From: Paenibacillus caui
GTDB lineage: Bacteria; Bacillota; Bacilli; Paenibacillales; Paenibacillaceae
DNA length: 64,000 bases
Direction: 5' to 3'
Assembly: GCF_019904135.1 (NCBI RefSeq)
Contig: NZ_JAIOGQ010000003.1
Coordinates: 62,001 to 126,000 of the forward strand
Position 1 is the stretch's first letter. The number at the start of each line of letters is the position of its first letter. The notes beneath the pieces were generated by a model that did no database searches, was not told the DNA's origin, and was given only the letters and a program-made list of their open reading frames with translations. Below are positions 1-8,373 of the stretch, one piece after another. The position numbers and the translations under genes are program-made.

Positions 1-152
1 CTTACGGACCCGCTTTTTTGCTTTTATGCCCGTATTTTCTCACCGGTTGCGAATTCTGATGCTTGAGCAGCTCCGCTCCCCCCTGAGAAATAACCACGTT
101 ATTATGCTTAACAGCTTTTTCTTTCATTCATGCAGCTTTCCAAAAAAAAGGG

Positions 153-181
153 TTGATCTTGACCTGGTTTATGGATATAAT
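153..181 (+). promoter_or_regulatory. sigma-A-type promoter of tRNA-Leu
   Basis: A TTGATC -35 box (153-158), a 17-base spacer and a perfect TATAAT -10 box (176-181) lie about 55 bases before the tRNA. This is the expected vegetative promoter layout. The upstream stretch 1-152 holds no gene I can support. Confidence 0.7.
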
Positions 182-235
182 AATTTTTGTGACATTTAAA
201 AGGTTGTCTGCTTCAGGCGATGTACCTGAATCCTT

Positions 236-321
236 GCCGGGGTGGCGGAATTGGCAGACGCACAGGACTTAAAATCCTGCGGTAGGTGACTACCGTACCG
301 GTTCGAGCCCGGTCCTCGGCA
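236..321 (+). tRNA. tRNA-Leu (anticodon TAA)
   Basis: An 86-base cloverleaf. The acceptor arm GCCGGGG pairs with CCTCGGC and the discriminator base is A. The anticodon stem CAGGA/TCCTG closes a loop CTTAAAA with anticodon TAA. There is a long variable arm, as expected of a class II tRNA, and a TTCGAGCC T-loop. CCA is not encoded. Confidence 0.95.
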
Positions 322-330
322 TAATCTATA

Positions 331-389
331 AATCCTCCTTTACCCGAACTGCCTGCTGACCGGCAGATTGGAGTAAGGAGGATTTTTTT
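331..389 (+). terminator. rho-independent terminator after tRNA-Leu
   Basis: An inverted repeat (AATCCTCC...GGAGGATT) with an internal GCCTGC/CGGCAG hairpin is followed by a run of T. It begins ten bases after the tRNA. Confidence 0.8.
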
Positions 390-421
390 CATATAATAAG
401 CTGTGTTAGGAGTTGAACCAG

Positions 422-1072
422 GTGGCAGGACAAAAATATTATGTGGTATGGGAAGGCAAAACGCCAGGTGTTTATAGCAGCTGGGCGGAATGCCAGAAGC
501 AGACCAGCCAGTATCCGAATGCGAAGTATAAATCTTATTCCTCCAAAGTGGAAGCGGAAGCGGCCTACAAGGCAGGCTGGAAGGGGAACTGGGGCTGCGG
601 AGCGCAGAAGGGTGGAAGAGGCACGGCAAGCGCCAAGGCGGCAGGTAGTGGGTTTGCTTCGGCTGAAATCAATTACAACAGCATTTCCGTCGATGTGGGA
701 ACACGCGGAAATCCCGGGCCCGTGGAATACAAGGGAGTCGATACCGCTTCGGGAGAAGTGATTTTCTCGGTCGGGCCGATCAGCAAAGGAACCAACAATC
801 TCGGAGAATTTCTGGCTATCGTACATGCCCTCGCGCATTTGAAGAAAACGGGCAGCGACAAAGTGATTTATTCCGATTCCGAGAATGCCATCAACTGGGT
901 CAGAAAGAAGGCGGTATCCACGACTCTGGTCCGGGACGACTCGACAGCTGAAATCTGGGGCCTTGTTGACCGGGCGCTAAACTGGCTGCACAGCAACAAG
1001 TATGAAACCCAAATACTGAAATGGCAGACAAAGCGGTGGGGAGAAATCAAAGCGGACTACGGCAGAAAGTAA
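422..1072 (+). CDS. RNase H family protein with viroplasmin-like N-terminus
   Basis: Predicted to cleave the RNA strand of RNA-DNA hybrids. Residues about 3-50 match the small caulimovirus viroplasmin / RNase H1 N-terminal hybrid-binding domain (YYVVWEGKTPGVYSSW). A Gly/Ala/Lys-rich linker follows, then an RNase H fold. The acidic catalytic set is present: Asp91 (SVDVGTRGNPG), Glu129 (NNLGEF), Asp152 (YSDSENA) and Asp212 near the end. I chose the GTG at 422 because AGGAG (408-412) is nine bases upstream. The in-frame TTG at 413 abuts that ribosome site and is unlikely. It stands alone after the tRNA-Leu terminator. The family assignment is strong; the physiological role is inferred. Confidence 0.85.
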   Translation: MAGQKYYVVWEGKTPGVYSSWAECQKQTSQYPNAKYKSYSSKVEAEAAYKAGWKGNWGCGAQKGGRGTASAKAAGSGFASAEINYNSISVDVGTRGNPGPVEYKGVDTASGEVIFSVGPISKGTNNLGEFLAIVHALAHLKKTGSDKVIYSDSENAINWVRKKAVSTTLVRDDSTAEIWGLVDRALNWLHSNKYETQILKWQTKRWGEIKADYGRK

Positions 1073-1127
1073 GCAATTGAAGCTTTTCTTTTGCCTTTGG
1101 GGACGGAAGTTAAAGGAGATGAACGGA

Positions 1128-1556
1128 TTGGAGTTTGAGAAATGGATCGGTCGCCATGTCACGGTTTTTCGCATCAATGACGACCGCACTTATTCGGCGC
1201 GTGTTGATGGCTGGGATCCGGAAAAGGGACGTCTGCAGCTCGGTCCCAAACCGGTTTATATTTCGGCTGACGATATATTGAAGATTATGCCATCGGAGCC
1301 TGGCCCTTTTCGAAGGGGACCGGCAGCAGGCGTTTCGGCACATCCTCATTCCGTAGGCTATGTGCTGAACGACAGCCTTCAATATGAGAACGCCATTCTT
1401 TTCCGTTCCCCCGTGACCGTATGGAAAGGAGACCGGGTCATCCGCTATCGGGCGATTATCGTAGCCCATGACAAAGTGGAAGTTACGCTGAGAAGCGGCG
1501 AAAAGCTGCTTAAACAGGAATACTGTTTTGTCGCCAGATCGATCCGCGGAAATTAG
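1128..1556 (+). CDS. uncharacterised protein, about 142 aa
   Basis: I do not recognise a family. It is a soluble, mixed-charge protein without a signal peptide or membrane segment, rich in short beta-type stretches (GRHVTVFRINDD, GRLQLGPKPVYISADDI). The second half ends in an alternating strand region that looks like a small beta-barrel. AAAGGAG at 1112-1118 sits nine bases before the TTG at 1128. An ATG at 1119 abuts that ribosome site, so the TTG is the better start, though not proven. It follows the RNase H gene by 55 bases and may be cotranscribed with it. Confidence 0.6.
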   Translation: MEFEKWIGRHVTVFRINDDRTYSARVDGWDPEKGRLQLGPKPVYISADDILKIMPSEPGPFRRGPAAGVSAHPHSVGYVLNDSLQYENAILFRSPVTVWKGDRVIRYRAIIVAHDKVEVTLRSGEKLLKQEYCFVARSIRGN

Positions 1557-1681
1557 GTCTTTATGTCTATTTTTCAAGGAAAATCATGTAAAAGGTAACA
1601 AATATGAAGATTCATGTCGATAAAAGTACATAGGTTTGGGTAATTAGACCGAACACGGAAAGACAAAAAGGAGCGACACGA

Positions 1682-3571
1682 ATGATTGGAAACAGGAAAG
1701 TGATGAAATGGTTTCTTTCAATCGTTTTAATGGTATCGACCGTTATTCCAGCCAATGTCTTTGCAACAACGGGGGATGTGAACTCGATCCGGTTTGACAA
1801 CGATCGTGATATTGTTCTAACCGTCAACGAGACCACGGAACAGCTTCGCGTCATTGCGGAGATTGAAGGGGCATCAGACAAAGATGTTACCAACGATACG
1901 GCCTGGTCCTCATCGAACAGCAGTATTGTCAAGGTAGAGGGGGGATTGCTGACCCCGGTGTCCAAAGGTACGGCGACAATCAAGGCTGACTACAAGGGCC
2001 TCTCTGCCAGTGTGAACATAAAGGTCACGGCTCCTTTCGGAAGTCTCGGCTTCGAGACGGATGACGATCTGGAGATGGTTTCCGGCGGTTCAGAACAGCT
2101 TAAAGTCACTACAAGAAATACAGACGGTACGGGACAAGTGGATGTTACCGACAAGGCCGAATGGTCTTCCTCCAACACTTCGGTTGCCAAGGTGGAGGAC
2201 GGCAAAGTAACTGCGCTGACGTTGGGTAAGGCGACGATCACGGCATCTTATTTGGGAAGCACGGTCCAGAAGGATGTTTATGTCCGCAATCCGTATGAAG
2301 CATTGATTCTGAAAGATACGGATTTTGTGAAAAATGCAGTTCTGTTCCTGAACGATAACAGCAAACCGGTTACGGCGTGGGTCAAAAGCTCTAGCAACAG
2401 TTCCACAGAGGTGACGGCTGAAGCGGAATGGAAATCTTCCAATCCTCTGGCTGCAGCAGTGAGCGCAGGGGTAATCACTCCGAAATCGGCTGGAACGTCA
2501 ACGATCACGGTTTCTTACCTCGGAATCAGCAAGGAATTCCAGGTAACGGTTTATTCAACGGTTACGAGCTTTAAGGTTGCGTCCGAAGAGCTGGATATGC
2601 TAAAAGGTGATTCCGAGTCTGCTCCCAAAGTGACTGGCACCCTTCTAAACGAGGAAGAGCAGGACTTCACCAGAGTCGTGCAGTGGAAATCGGGCAATGA
2701 GGCGGCAGTGACAGTGGACGGAAGCAAGTTTAAAGCGGTGGATACCGGAGCAGCTGTTTTGACCGGAACGATCGGTTCCAGAACGGTTGCTACCGTTACA
2801 GTTAAGGTGTCGGAGAAAGTGCTTCTCCTGATGCCAAGCGTGGAAAGCTTTCAACTGATTGCCGGCAAGACGGCTTCGCTGCCTGAAGTAACCGCTGTGT
2901 TTGGGAATGGGGATGAAGAGGATGTCACATCCAAGATGGAGTGGTCGCTATCAGGGGCGAGTGCGGTGATCAAGAACGGCTCAATGAAAGGCTTGGTGAG
3001 AGGCAGCGCGATATTAACCGGCAAGTATTCGAACGGGACGGTAAAAATACCGGTCACGGTTGAGCCTGAAGTTATAACCGTTGTCATTGATCCGCAGACT
3101 GCCATGTTGAACATTAAAAGGACAAAGAGCATCAAAGTCAAAGGCTTTTACGCGGACGGCAAGTCCGTTATCCTTTCCACCAAAATGAACTGGATTTCCT
3201 CCAACCCGGCTGTAGCCGCAGTCAGCAATTCAACCGTAAGAGGAGTAGCTGAAGGAACGGCAACGTTGACGGGAACGTACCAGGGGAAAGAATACAAAGT
3301 AACGGTCAATGTCGTTCCCAAACTGACGAAGCTTACGGCCAGCGACAAAAGGCTTGCTCTATCTCCGGGCAGCAGCAAGGCTGTTTCCGTAACGGCTCTA
3401 TATGATACAGGCAAAACGGAAACGGTAACGGGCAGTGCAGAGTGGACAAGCAGCAATACGTCGGCAGTGAAGGTCACAGCCGGCAAGATTGAGGCCATAG
3501 CTAAAGGGGCCGCAACAGTTAAAGCGAAATTTGGCGACAAAACCATAACGATCTATGTATCTGTAAAATAA
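1682..3571 (+). CDS. secreted multi-domain Ig-like (Big_2) protein
   Basis: A 629-residue exported protein. The signal peptide (MIGNRKVMKWFLSIVLMVSTVIPANVFA) is followed by about seven tandem bacterial Ig-like group 2 domains of roughly 80-90 residues. Each carries the family core: a WSSSN-type strand (WSSSNSSIVKVEGG, WSSSNTSVAKVEDG, WKSSNPLAAAVS, WISSNPAVAAVS, WTSSNTSAVKV), then G-x-ATI-x-A-x-Y. There is no LPxTG, SLH or other anchor, so release or loose wall association is likely. AAAAGGAG lies eight bases upstream of the ATG. Such domains mediate adhesion or carbohydrate/wall contact in surface proteins; here no enzymatic domain accompanies them, so the role is unknown. Confidence 0.8.
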   Translation: MIGNRKVMKWFLSIVLMVSTVIPANVFATTGDVNSIRFDNDRDIVLTVNETTEQLRVIAEIEGASDKDVTNDTAWSSSNSSIVKVEGGLLTPVSKGTATIKADYKGLSASVNIKVTAPFGSLGFETDDDLEMVSGGSEQLKVTTRNTDGTGQVDVTDKAEWSSSNTSVAKVEDGKVTALTLGKATITASYLGSTVQKDVYVRNPYEALILKDTDFVKNAVLFLNDNSKPVTAWVKSSSNSSTEVTAEAEWKSSNPLAAAVSAGVITPKSAGTSTITVSYLGISKEFQVTVYSTVTSFKVASEELDMLKGDSESAPKVTGTLLNEEEQDFTRVVQWKSGNEAAVTVDGSKFKAVDTGAAVLTGTIGSRTVATVTVKVSEKVLLLMPSVESFQLIAGKTASLPEVTAVFGNGDEEDVTSKMEWSLSGASAVIKNGSMKGLVRGSAILTGKYSNGTVKIPVTVEPEVITVVIDPQTAMLNIKRTKSIKVKGFYADGKSVILSTKMNWISSNPAVAAVSNSTVRGVAEGTATLTGTYQGKEYKVTVNVVPKLTKLTASDKRLALSPGSSKAVSVTALYDTGKTETVTGSAEWTSSNTSAVKVTAGKIEAIAKGAATVKAKFGDKTITIYVSVK

Positions 3572-3588
3572 ATATTTTCACAGGTAAG

Positions 3589-3619
3589 GTCCGCTTCCTT
3601 GGAGAGGCGGACTTTTTTT
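3589..3619 (+). terminator. terminator of the Big_2 gene
   Basis: GTCCGC/GCGGAC stem followed by seven T residues, 17 bases after the stop codon. Confidence 0.75.
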
Positions 3620-3654
3620 GATGGCGTCTCATGACGGCGTAATTTGTCGTTTTA

Positions 3655-3683
3655 TTGCGGAAAGGTCAAAATTACGATATACT
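3655..3683 (+). promoter_or_regulatory. possible promoter of the ComEC-like gene
   Basis: TTGCGG (3655-3660), a 17-base spacer and TATACT (3678-3683), 48 bases before the start codon. The -35 box is only half matched, so this is tentative. Confidence 0.4.
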
Positions 3684-3730
3684 ATAAAGAACATACGTTC
3701 TTAATACATACATAGAAGGATTGTGCAGCC

Positions 3731-4645
3731 ATGTTTCTACATCGACAAGCAAATCATCATTCCAGTTTGAAAAGCTTTTCTTTAAGGTTTATTCTCCTGC
3801 TAACCGTCTTGCTAATGCTGTCGGGATGTTCTGTCAGTTTGCCGGGTGATTCTAAGTCTGGAGCGCTTCATTCGGAGAATGGGGAAGGCAAGCTCAGAGT
3901 TATCTTTTTGGATGTCGGGCAGGGGGCCTCCCAATTGCTGATTGGTCCAACGGGGAAGACGATGCTGATTGATGCCGGCAACAACGACAAGGAACAGGTT
4001 ATGCTGAACTATTTGCGCCAGTATGGAGTGACAAGGCTGGATATCGTCATGGGGACCCACCCGGATGCCGACCATATCGGGGGCCTGGATAAGGTTATTG
4101 ATTACGCGGACGTCGGCAGGATTTATATGCCTAAAGCGGCTTCGAATACGAAGACCTTCGAGTCTGTGCTGACTTCGATCAAGCGGAAAGGACTTAAGGT
4201 GAATACGGCCAAGGCAGGGTTAACTCTGGATTGGGAAGATGGAGTAAGGGTAAATATGCTGGCTCCTGTGAAAAATTATGACGACGACAATGACAAGAGC
4301 GCTGTTGTGAAGGTCGTCTATGGCAGTACTTCTTTTCTGCTCACCGGTGATGCCGAAATCGAAAGCGAGAAGGATATGATCGCATCCGGAGCCGACCTCA
4401 GGGCGGATGTTCTTCTAGTGGGGCATCACGGTTCCAAATCCTCGACATCCTCGCAGTTTCTCAAGGCGGTACATCCTCGGTATGGCATTATTCAAGTAGG
4501 CAAAGACAATAATTACGGCCATCCGACAAAAACGATACTGCAGCGCCTGAAGAAGCAGGGAGTCGAGGTTTATCGAAATGATCTTCAGGGGACGGTCGAA
4601 GCAGATTCTGACGGATCTGAACTGCATATTACAAGCGAGAGGTGA
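3731..4645 (+). CDS. ComEC/Rec2-like MBL-fold hydrolase, lipoprotein
   Basis: A 304-residue protein with an N-terminal lipobox (LLMLSGC, Cys about 33) and a metallo-beta-lactamase domain of the type found at the C-terminus of the DNA-uptake channel ComEC. Visible motifs are LDVGQGASQLL, MLIDAGNN, the metal-binding GTHPDADHIGG, LLTGDAE and LLVGHHGSKSSTS. Unlike ComEC itself there is no polytopic channel or OB domain, so it is a stand-alone extracytoplasmic, lipid-anchored hydrolase, perhaps a nuclease or phosphodiesterase. The DUF3006 gene starts 10 bases downstream, a recurrent pairing in Bacillota as I recall. The substrate is unknown. Confidence 0.8.
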   Translation: MFLHRQANHHSSLKSFSLRFILLLTVLLMLSGCSVSLPGDSKSGALHSENGEGKLRVIFLDVGQGASQLLIGPTGKTMLIDAGNNDKEQVMLNYLRQYGVTRLDIVMGTHPDADHIGGLDKVIDYADVGRIYMPKAASNTKTFESVLTSIKRKGLKVNTAKAGLTLDWEDGVRVNMLAPVKNYDDDNDKSAVVKVVYGSTSFLLTGDAEIESEKDMIASGADLRADVLLVGHHGSKSSTSSQFLKAVHPRYGIIQVGKDNNYGHPTKTILQRLKKQGVEVYRNDLQGTVEADSDGSELHITSER

Positions 4646-4655
4646 GAGGGTTTTT

Positions 4656-4868
4656 GTGAAAGGGATTTTGGAACGCTTCGAAGGTGATTACGCCGTTATC
4701 GAAATCGATGGGATGATGAAGGATATTCTTCGGGCGCAGGTTAGCCCGGATGCTTGTGCAGGAGATGTAATGGAATGGAACGGGAAACAGTGGGTAACCG
4801 ATCCGGTGGCCACAGCTTCAAGAACTCGCAGCATCCAGAAGCTGATGGACGATGTCTGGAACGATTAG
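4656..4868 (+). CDS. DUF3006-type small protein
   Basis: A 70-residue protein (VKGILERFEGDYAVIE...). The fold signature is a small beta-barrel-like stretch ending in a charged helix (SRTRSIQKLMDDVWND). It matches the DUF3006 pattern as I recall it, a family often placed directly after ComEC-like MBL genes. The GTG at 4656 is chosen because AGGTGAGAGGG (4640-4650) lies just upstream, overlapping the stop of the MBL gene, and suggests translational coupling. The function is unknown; a role as an accessory to the upstream hydrolase is inference from position. Confidence 0.75.
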   Translation: MKGILERFEGDYAVIEIDGMMKDILRAQVSPDACAGDVMEWNGKQWVTDPVATASRTRSIQKLMDDVWND

Positions 4869-4887
4869 GTTTTCGAATATGGATAGT

Positions 4888-4936
4888 GAAACAGGGTATC
4901 TCATGATTTTCAAGGCTCTGGGAGATGCCCTGTTTC
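4888..4936. terminator. long stem between DUF3006 and manA
   Basis: A near-perfect 15-base inverted repeat (GAAACAGGGTATCTC / GAGATGCCCTGTTTC) between converging genes. It is T-poor, but its position suggests bidirectional termination. Confidence 0.55.
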
Positions 4937-4958
4937 GCTGTTTATACACATAATGAAA

Positions 4959-5903
4959 TCATTCCCAGGAAACGATAAGCTGAAGCTTGCCATGGAGTTC
5001 ATAAGGACCAAAGTCAACCGGCAAAATAAAATGGTCTCCTTTGCGAACCGTATAGGACTGGCCATTCGCCTTTAATTCGCCCTCACCGTCAATAGCGCTA
5101 AAAATTTGGTACTTCGCGCTCGGGTCAAATGAGGTTAGTCCGGCAACCTCCCACTTTTGCACGGTGAAGAAGTCATTGGATACATAAGTGATTATTTGTG
5201 TGCCGTCCTGCTGAACCGTTGTCTGTTCTAAAGGCACAAAATGCTGCGGGATGGTCGTCACATCAATCGCTTTTTCGAGATGGAGCTCCCGGGACTTGCC
5301 TGCGCTGTCTTTGCGGTCATAATCATAAACCCGGTAGGTCGTGTCCGAGCTTTGCTGCGTCTCCAGGACGACAATGCCCTTGCCAAGCGCGTGGATCGTT
5401 CCGCTCGGAACATAGAAGAAGTCGCCGGGCTTGACGGCGATTTTGGACAGAAGCTCGTCCCATTTGCCATCCTTAATCCAGCGCACAAGCTGCTCCTTGC
5501 TTGCGGCTTCATGTCCGTAGACAATCTCGGCTCCGGGCTCGGCATCGACAATATACCAGCACTCCGTCTTGCCCAGCTCACCGTTCTCATGATCGCCGGC
5601 ATAGGCATCATCAGGATGGACCTGTACGGACAAATCGTCGGATGCATCCAGCAGTTTGGTCAGGAGCGGGAACACGGCGGAATCCGAACGGAACAGCTCT
5701 TGATGGTCCGTCCATAGTTCACCAAGCTTGAGCCCTTCGTATTTTCCATTTCGGACAGCGCTCTGTCCGTTAGGATGTGCGGAAACGGCCCAGCACTCCC
5801 CGGTGTGGTCACTCGGGATCTCATATCCGAACAATGTCTTCAGCTTCGTTCCGCCCCAGATTCGCTCTTGAAATACGGGATTCAGAAAAATGGGTTCCTT
5901 CAT
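4959..5903 (-). CDS. manA: mannose-6-phosphate isomerase, class I
   Basis: Interconverts mannose-6-phosphate and fructose-6-phosphate in the cytoplasm. The 314-residue length matches the short Bacillus-type enzymes. The zinc ligands are visible: Gln94 and His96 in QVHPDD, Glu114 in KTECWYI and His171 in GTIHALG. The catalytic arginine is Arg191 (TTYRVYDYD). The C-terminal cupin half ends GDHFILPVDFG. GGAGG lies nine bases upstream of the ATG. No PTS mannose gene is adjacent, so the sugar source is not indicated by context. Confidence 0.93.
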   Translation of the reverse strand: MKEPIFLNPVFQERIWGGTKLKTLFGYEIPSDHTGECWAVSAHPNGQSAVRNGKYEGLKLGELWTDHQELFRSDSAVFPLLTKLLDASDDLSVQVHPDDAYAGDHENGELGKTECWYIVDAEPGAEIVYGHEAASKEQLVRWIKDGKWDELLSKIAVKPGDFFYVPSGTIHALGKGIVVLETQQSSDTTYRVYDYDRKDSAGKSRELHLEKAIDVTTIPQHFVPLEQTTVQQDGTQIITYVSNDFFTVQKWEVAGLTSFDPSAKYQIFSAIDGEGELKANGQSYTVRKGDHFILPVDFGPYELHGKLQLIVSWE

Positions 5904-6313
5904 AAGGGACTGCCTCCTTGTATACGAGACTTCTAACTTTACAAAACTTGGCGTTATTATCCTATGTAAAATAACATTGTGTTCAGTGTAGCACGTTTTA
6001 GATGGATAGCATATGGCCCGGCCAAAGAAAATATCGATGCAGAAAAGAAATGGCGGAAGCCGCGGTAGAGCTGTTGTGGTCTTAAGCCGGAGCGCCGGGT
6101 GGCAAAAGAACAGCGGAGCAAGCGAGCGTCCAAACGTAAGGGGGGCCTTCCCGGTTCTAACATAAACATTACTGGATATAGTAAAATATAAATTATAGCT
6201 ATATAAGTTGCTAAAGAACAGCGATTGTAAGAACTATCCATCTTTGTAGTGACACATGATTCAATCATTCTTTCAAACTTATATAGCAAGTAATCATCAC
6301 TAAGGAACGGGAG
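5904..6313. other. 410-base intergenic region, divergent
   Basis: Separates the leftward manA from the rightward LOG-family gene, so it must hold both promoters. It is AT-rich from 6165 onward, with several TATA-like tracts, but no promoter stands out clearly. I see no gene or structured RNA in it. Confidence 0.4.
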
Positions 6314-6322
6314 TTGAGCGGA

Positions 6323-6901
6323 GTGCAATCCGTTTGTGTTTTTGCTGGGAGCCGCCTTGGCATTCATCCGGAATATGTAGATACAGCGGTGAGTTTGGGC
6401 CAAACGTTGGCCCGTGCCGGCATCCGGCTTGTCTATGGAGGCTCGCGTAATGGTTTGATGGGCTATGCGGCCAATGAAGCTTTGGCATGCGGCGGTGAAG
6501 TGACAGGTATTATGCCTACAGGGCTGTTTAAAGCCGAGATTGTCCACCGCGAATTGACCGAGCTGATCGAGGTAAGCGGAATGCATGAGCGAAAAGCGAA
6601 GATGGGGGAATTGTCGGATGGGTTTATTGCTCTGCCGGGCGGAATCGGAACCTTTGAAGAGCTGTTTGAAGTGCTGTGCTGGTCCCAAATCGGACTTCAC
6701 CGAAAGCCGGTCGGACTGCTTAATGTCCGCGGATATTATGGTCCGCTGCTTGAACTAATAGGGCACAGCATCCGTGAGGGATTTTCGGCTCCGGCGAGCC
6801 TGAGTTCCATTCATGTAGCGGAGGACCCGGTGACCCTGCTGCAGATGATGAATATGCACGAAGCCGGAATACCGGATAAACAGTGGGAATGGAAGGGCTA
6901 A
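6323..6901 (+). CDS. LOG-family (TIGR00730) nucleotide phosphoribohydrolase
   Basis: A Rossmann-like protein of the Lonely Guy family, which in characterised members hydrolyses nucleoside 5'-monophosphates to base and ribose 5-phosphate, including cytokinin nucleotides. The signature PGGIGTFEE (about residues 105-113) and the upstream MHERKAKM motif are intact, as is SVCVFAGS at the N-terminus. Two starts are possible: TTG 6314 after AAGGA, or GTG 6323 nine bases after GGGAG. The latter fits the usual family N-terminus better. It is a single-gene unit closed by a hairpin. The substrate in this organism is unknown. Confidence 0.85.
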   Translation: MQSVCVFAGSRLGIHPEYVDTAVSLGQTLARAGIRLVYGGSRNGLMGYAANEALACGGEVTGIMPTGLFKAEIVHRELTELIEVSGMHERKAKMGELSDGFIALPGGIGTFEELFEVLCWSQIGLHRKPVGLLNVRGYYGPLLELIGHSIREGFSAPASLSSIHVAEDPVTLLQMMNMHEAGIPDKQWEWKG

Positions 6902-6920
6902 AATGGCTATGTTTTATACT

Positions 6921-6976
6921 AAAAGGATATCCTCTTGAGCCGAATTTTTCAGCCAGGAGGATATCCCTTTTGATTT
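6921..6976 (+). terminator. terminator of the LOG gene
   Basis: AAAAGGATATCCTC pairs with GAGGATATCCCTTTT around a 22-base loop; T-rich at the 3' side. Confidence 0.7.
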
Positions 6977-7080
6977 TCAGGTTATGCATTATGTTTTGTT
7001 TTGATAGGGGTCGGTGTTTTTGCAGGATCTGCAGGGCCACCATGTCTGAACAAATTGCGGAGGAAAGGAAGAACCCAGCG

Positions 7081-7254
7081 ATGAAGAATATTAAAGAACT
7101 TCACTCCAGGCAGCGACGCATGTTCCAGAAAAGCGGCCCACCAACCTTGGACAGCGGGATGTTCGCCGGTGCTTTTTGCAATGGCTCCTTGAAGGAACCC
7201 TGCGGCGTCAATATTTATTTGGATCGCGGAAGAAGGGAGTGTACGGGTTTGTAA
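7081..7254 (+). CDS. possible 57-aa small protein
   Basis: An open frame beginning MKNIKELHSRQRRMF. A purine-rich ribosome-site-like stretch, GGAGGAAAGGAAG (7059-7071), lies ten bases before the ATG. It contains two cysteines and no membrane segment. I recognise no family. The frame could equally be chance in a leader region. Confidence 0.3.
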   Translation: MKNIKELHSRQRRMFQKSGPPTLDSGMFAGAFCNGSLKEPCGVNIYLDRGRRECTGL

Positions 7255-7282
7255 AAAAAACCGGACCCAGTGGACCCGGTTC
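7252..7282 (-). terminator. terminator of the frameshifted gene
   Basis: On the minus strand a GAACCGGGTCC...GGTCCGG hairpin is followed by eight T residues, right after the reconstructed stop codon of the gene to its right. Confidence 0.7.
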
Positions 7283-7292
7283 GTACCGCATG

Positions 7293-7641
7293 CTACAGCA
7301 GGCTTATAACCAGCAGCTCATACAGTACAAGGGGAAGGATGGTATTGTAGTAATAGTAAGAAGGGTAATAAGGGTAATAAGGCGGGTAGAGGGCTCTGTA
7401 GCCGGGAAGCGCTCCGGGGCATTGTAGTTTGAGGCGACACTTTTAGGTAGAGATGTCCTCCGTCCAGCGACACCAGAGTGCCTTCATAAACGTGTCCATC
7501 CATAGTTTTAACACGGATCGGACGGTTTAAATATTTGCCGCAGGATTCATATAACTGGTCCCGAACGCCTTTCATGGACTCTGCCGCATTCGGATGAAGC
7601 TGATAAATGACCGAAGCCTGAGTAGGAGTTACAGACATCAT
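7293..7641 (-). pseudogene. small Sm-like/Tyr-rich protein gene, two frameshifts
   Basis: The N-terminal frame reads MMSVTPTQASVIYQLHPN... through a small beta-barrel-like stretch (RPIRVKTMDGHVYEGTLVSLDGGHLYLK). As written it then runs into an unlikely Leu/Pro tail and stops at 7318. Restoring one base in the AAAA run (plus-strand TTTT, 7441-7444) and one in the CCC run (plus-strand GGG, 7404-7406) yields SVASNYNAPERF and then PGYRALYPPYYPYYP..., ending LPLVLYELLVISLL with a stop at 7293. The restored Tyr-rich stretch and hydrophobic tail, with a terminator directly after, look like a real protein of about 115 residues. The gene is therefore either decayed or carries sequencing indels. A resemblance of the N-terminus to Sm-like folds is my inference. 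Confidence 0.65.
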
Positions 7642-7791
7642 TGACGACCTCCAAATTATTCATGTAGATATGGCAGTCTATGCAAAAGCCCAGTCAAAGG
7701 TGAAAGCGGAAGAGCCTCCCGGCTTTTTTTCAAGCTGGCGAATGTGAAACCGGAATCCGGGCAACCTAAAATCCGAAAGGAGGGGATGTAC

Positions 7792-8223
7792 ATGAAAAAA
7801 GTCAGTGAATTTATGACCGATGACATTGTAACGGTAACCCCGCAGGATAACATTTTTGAAATTGCCGTTAAAATGAGAGATAACGACACCGGGTTTATTC
7901 CGGTCGTGGAAAGTCCGGGAAGCGAGAAACTGGTCGGGGTCGTAACAGACCGTGACCTTGTGATCCGCGGCTATGCGGAGAAGCACTCCGGGTCCTCTTC
8001 CGTCGAAACGGTCATGACCAAAGGAATTCGGACCGCTACTCCGGACATGTCTGTGGATGAAGCAGCAGAGCTCATGTCCCAGCAAAAAATCCGCCGTCTG
8101 CCTGTCACGGAAGGCGACCGGTTGATCGGGGTAATTTCCATCGGCGATTTGGCCGTTCACAACATTTTTGTGGATAACGCCGGCGATGCGCTTAGCGAAA
8201 TCTCTGAGCAGCACTTACACTGA
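7792..8223 (+). CDS. CBS-domain protein
   Basis: A 143-residue protein made of two CBS motifs and little else. The first begins at VSEFMTDDIVTVTPQDNIFEIAVKM and ends in LVGVVTDRDLVIRG. The second runs from VMTKGIRTATPDMSVDEAAELM to RLIGVISIGDLAVHN. Such tandem pairs bind adenine nucleotides and act as energy or ligand sensors; free-standing ones are common in Bacillota and usually of unknown partner. AAAGGAGGGG (7777-7785) is placed ideally for the ATG at 7792, better than for the ATG at 7786. It is monocistronic, with its own terminator. Confidence 0.88.
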   Translation: MKKVSEFMTDDIVTVTPQDNIFEIAVKMRDNDTGFIPVVESPGSEKLVGVVTDRDLVIRGYAEKHSGSSSVETVMTKGIRTATPDMSVDEAAELMSQQKIRRLPVTEGDRLIGVISIGDLAVHNIFVDNAGDALSEISEQHLH

Positions 8224-8244
8224 CCTATCGCAGCAATCTCCCGG

Positions 8245-8290
8245 AAAAAGTTTCACTGCCCGGCTTGCGCCAGGCAGTGAACTTTTTCTT
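8245..8290 (+). terminator. terminator of the CBS gene
   Basis: AAAAAGTTTCACTGCC pairs with GGCAGTGAACTTTTT. Confidence 0.75.
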
Positions 8291-8373
8291 GCTAAAAAAT
8301 CACCTAAAGCTTCATTGGGAGGGCAATGTCTGCTTCAAGGGGACAATCTGGTGAAAGAGAGCAGAGCTATTGA

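Noticed and set aside
1800-3560. Apparent tandem DNA repeats encoding WSSSN-type motifs
   Set aside because: The similarity is at protein level between Big_2 domains; the DNA copies are diverged, so this is not a CRISPR or DNA tandem repeat.
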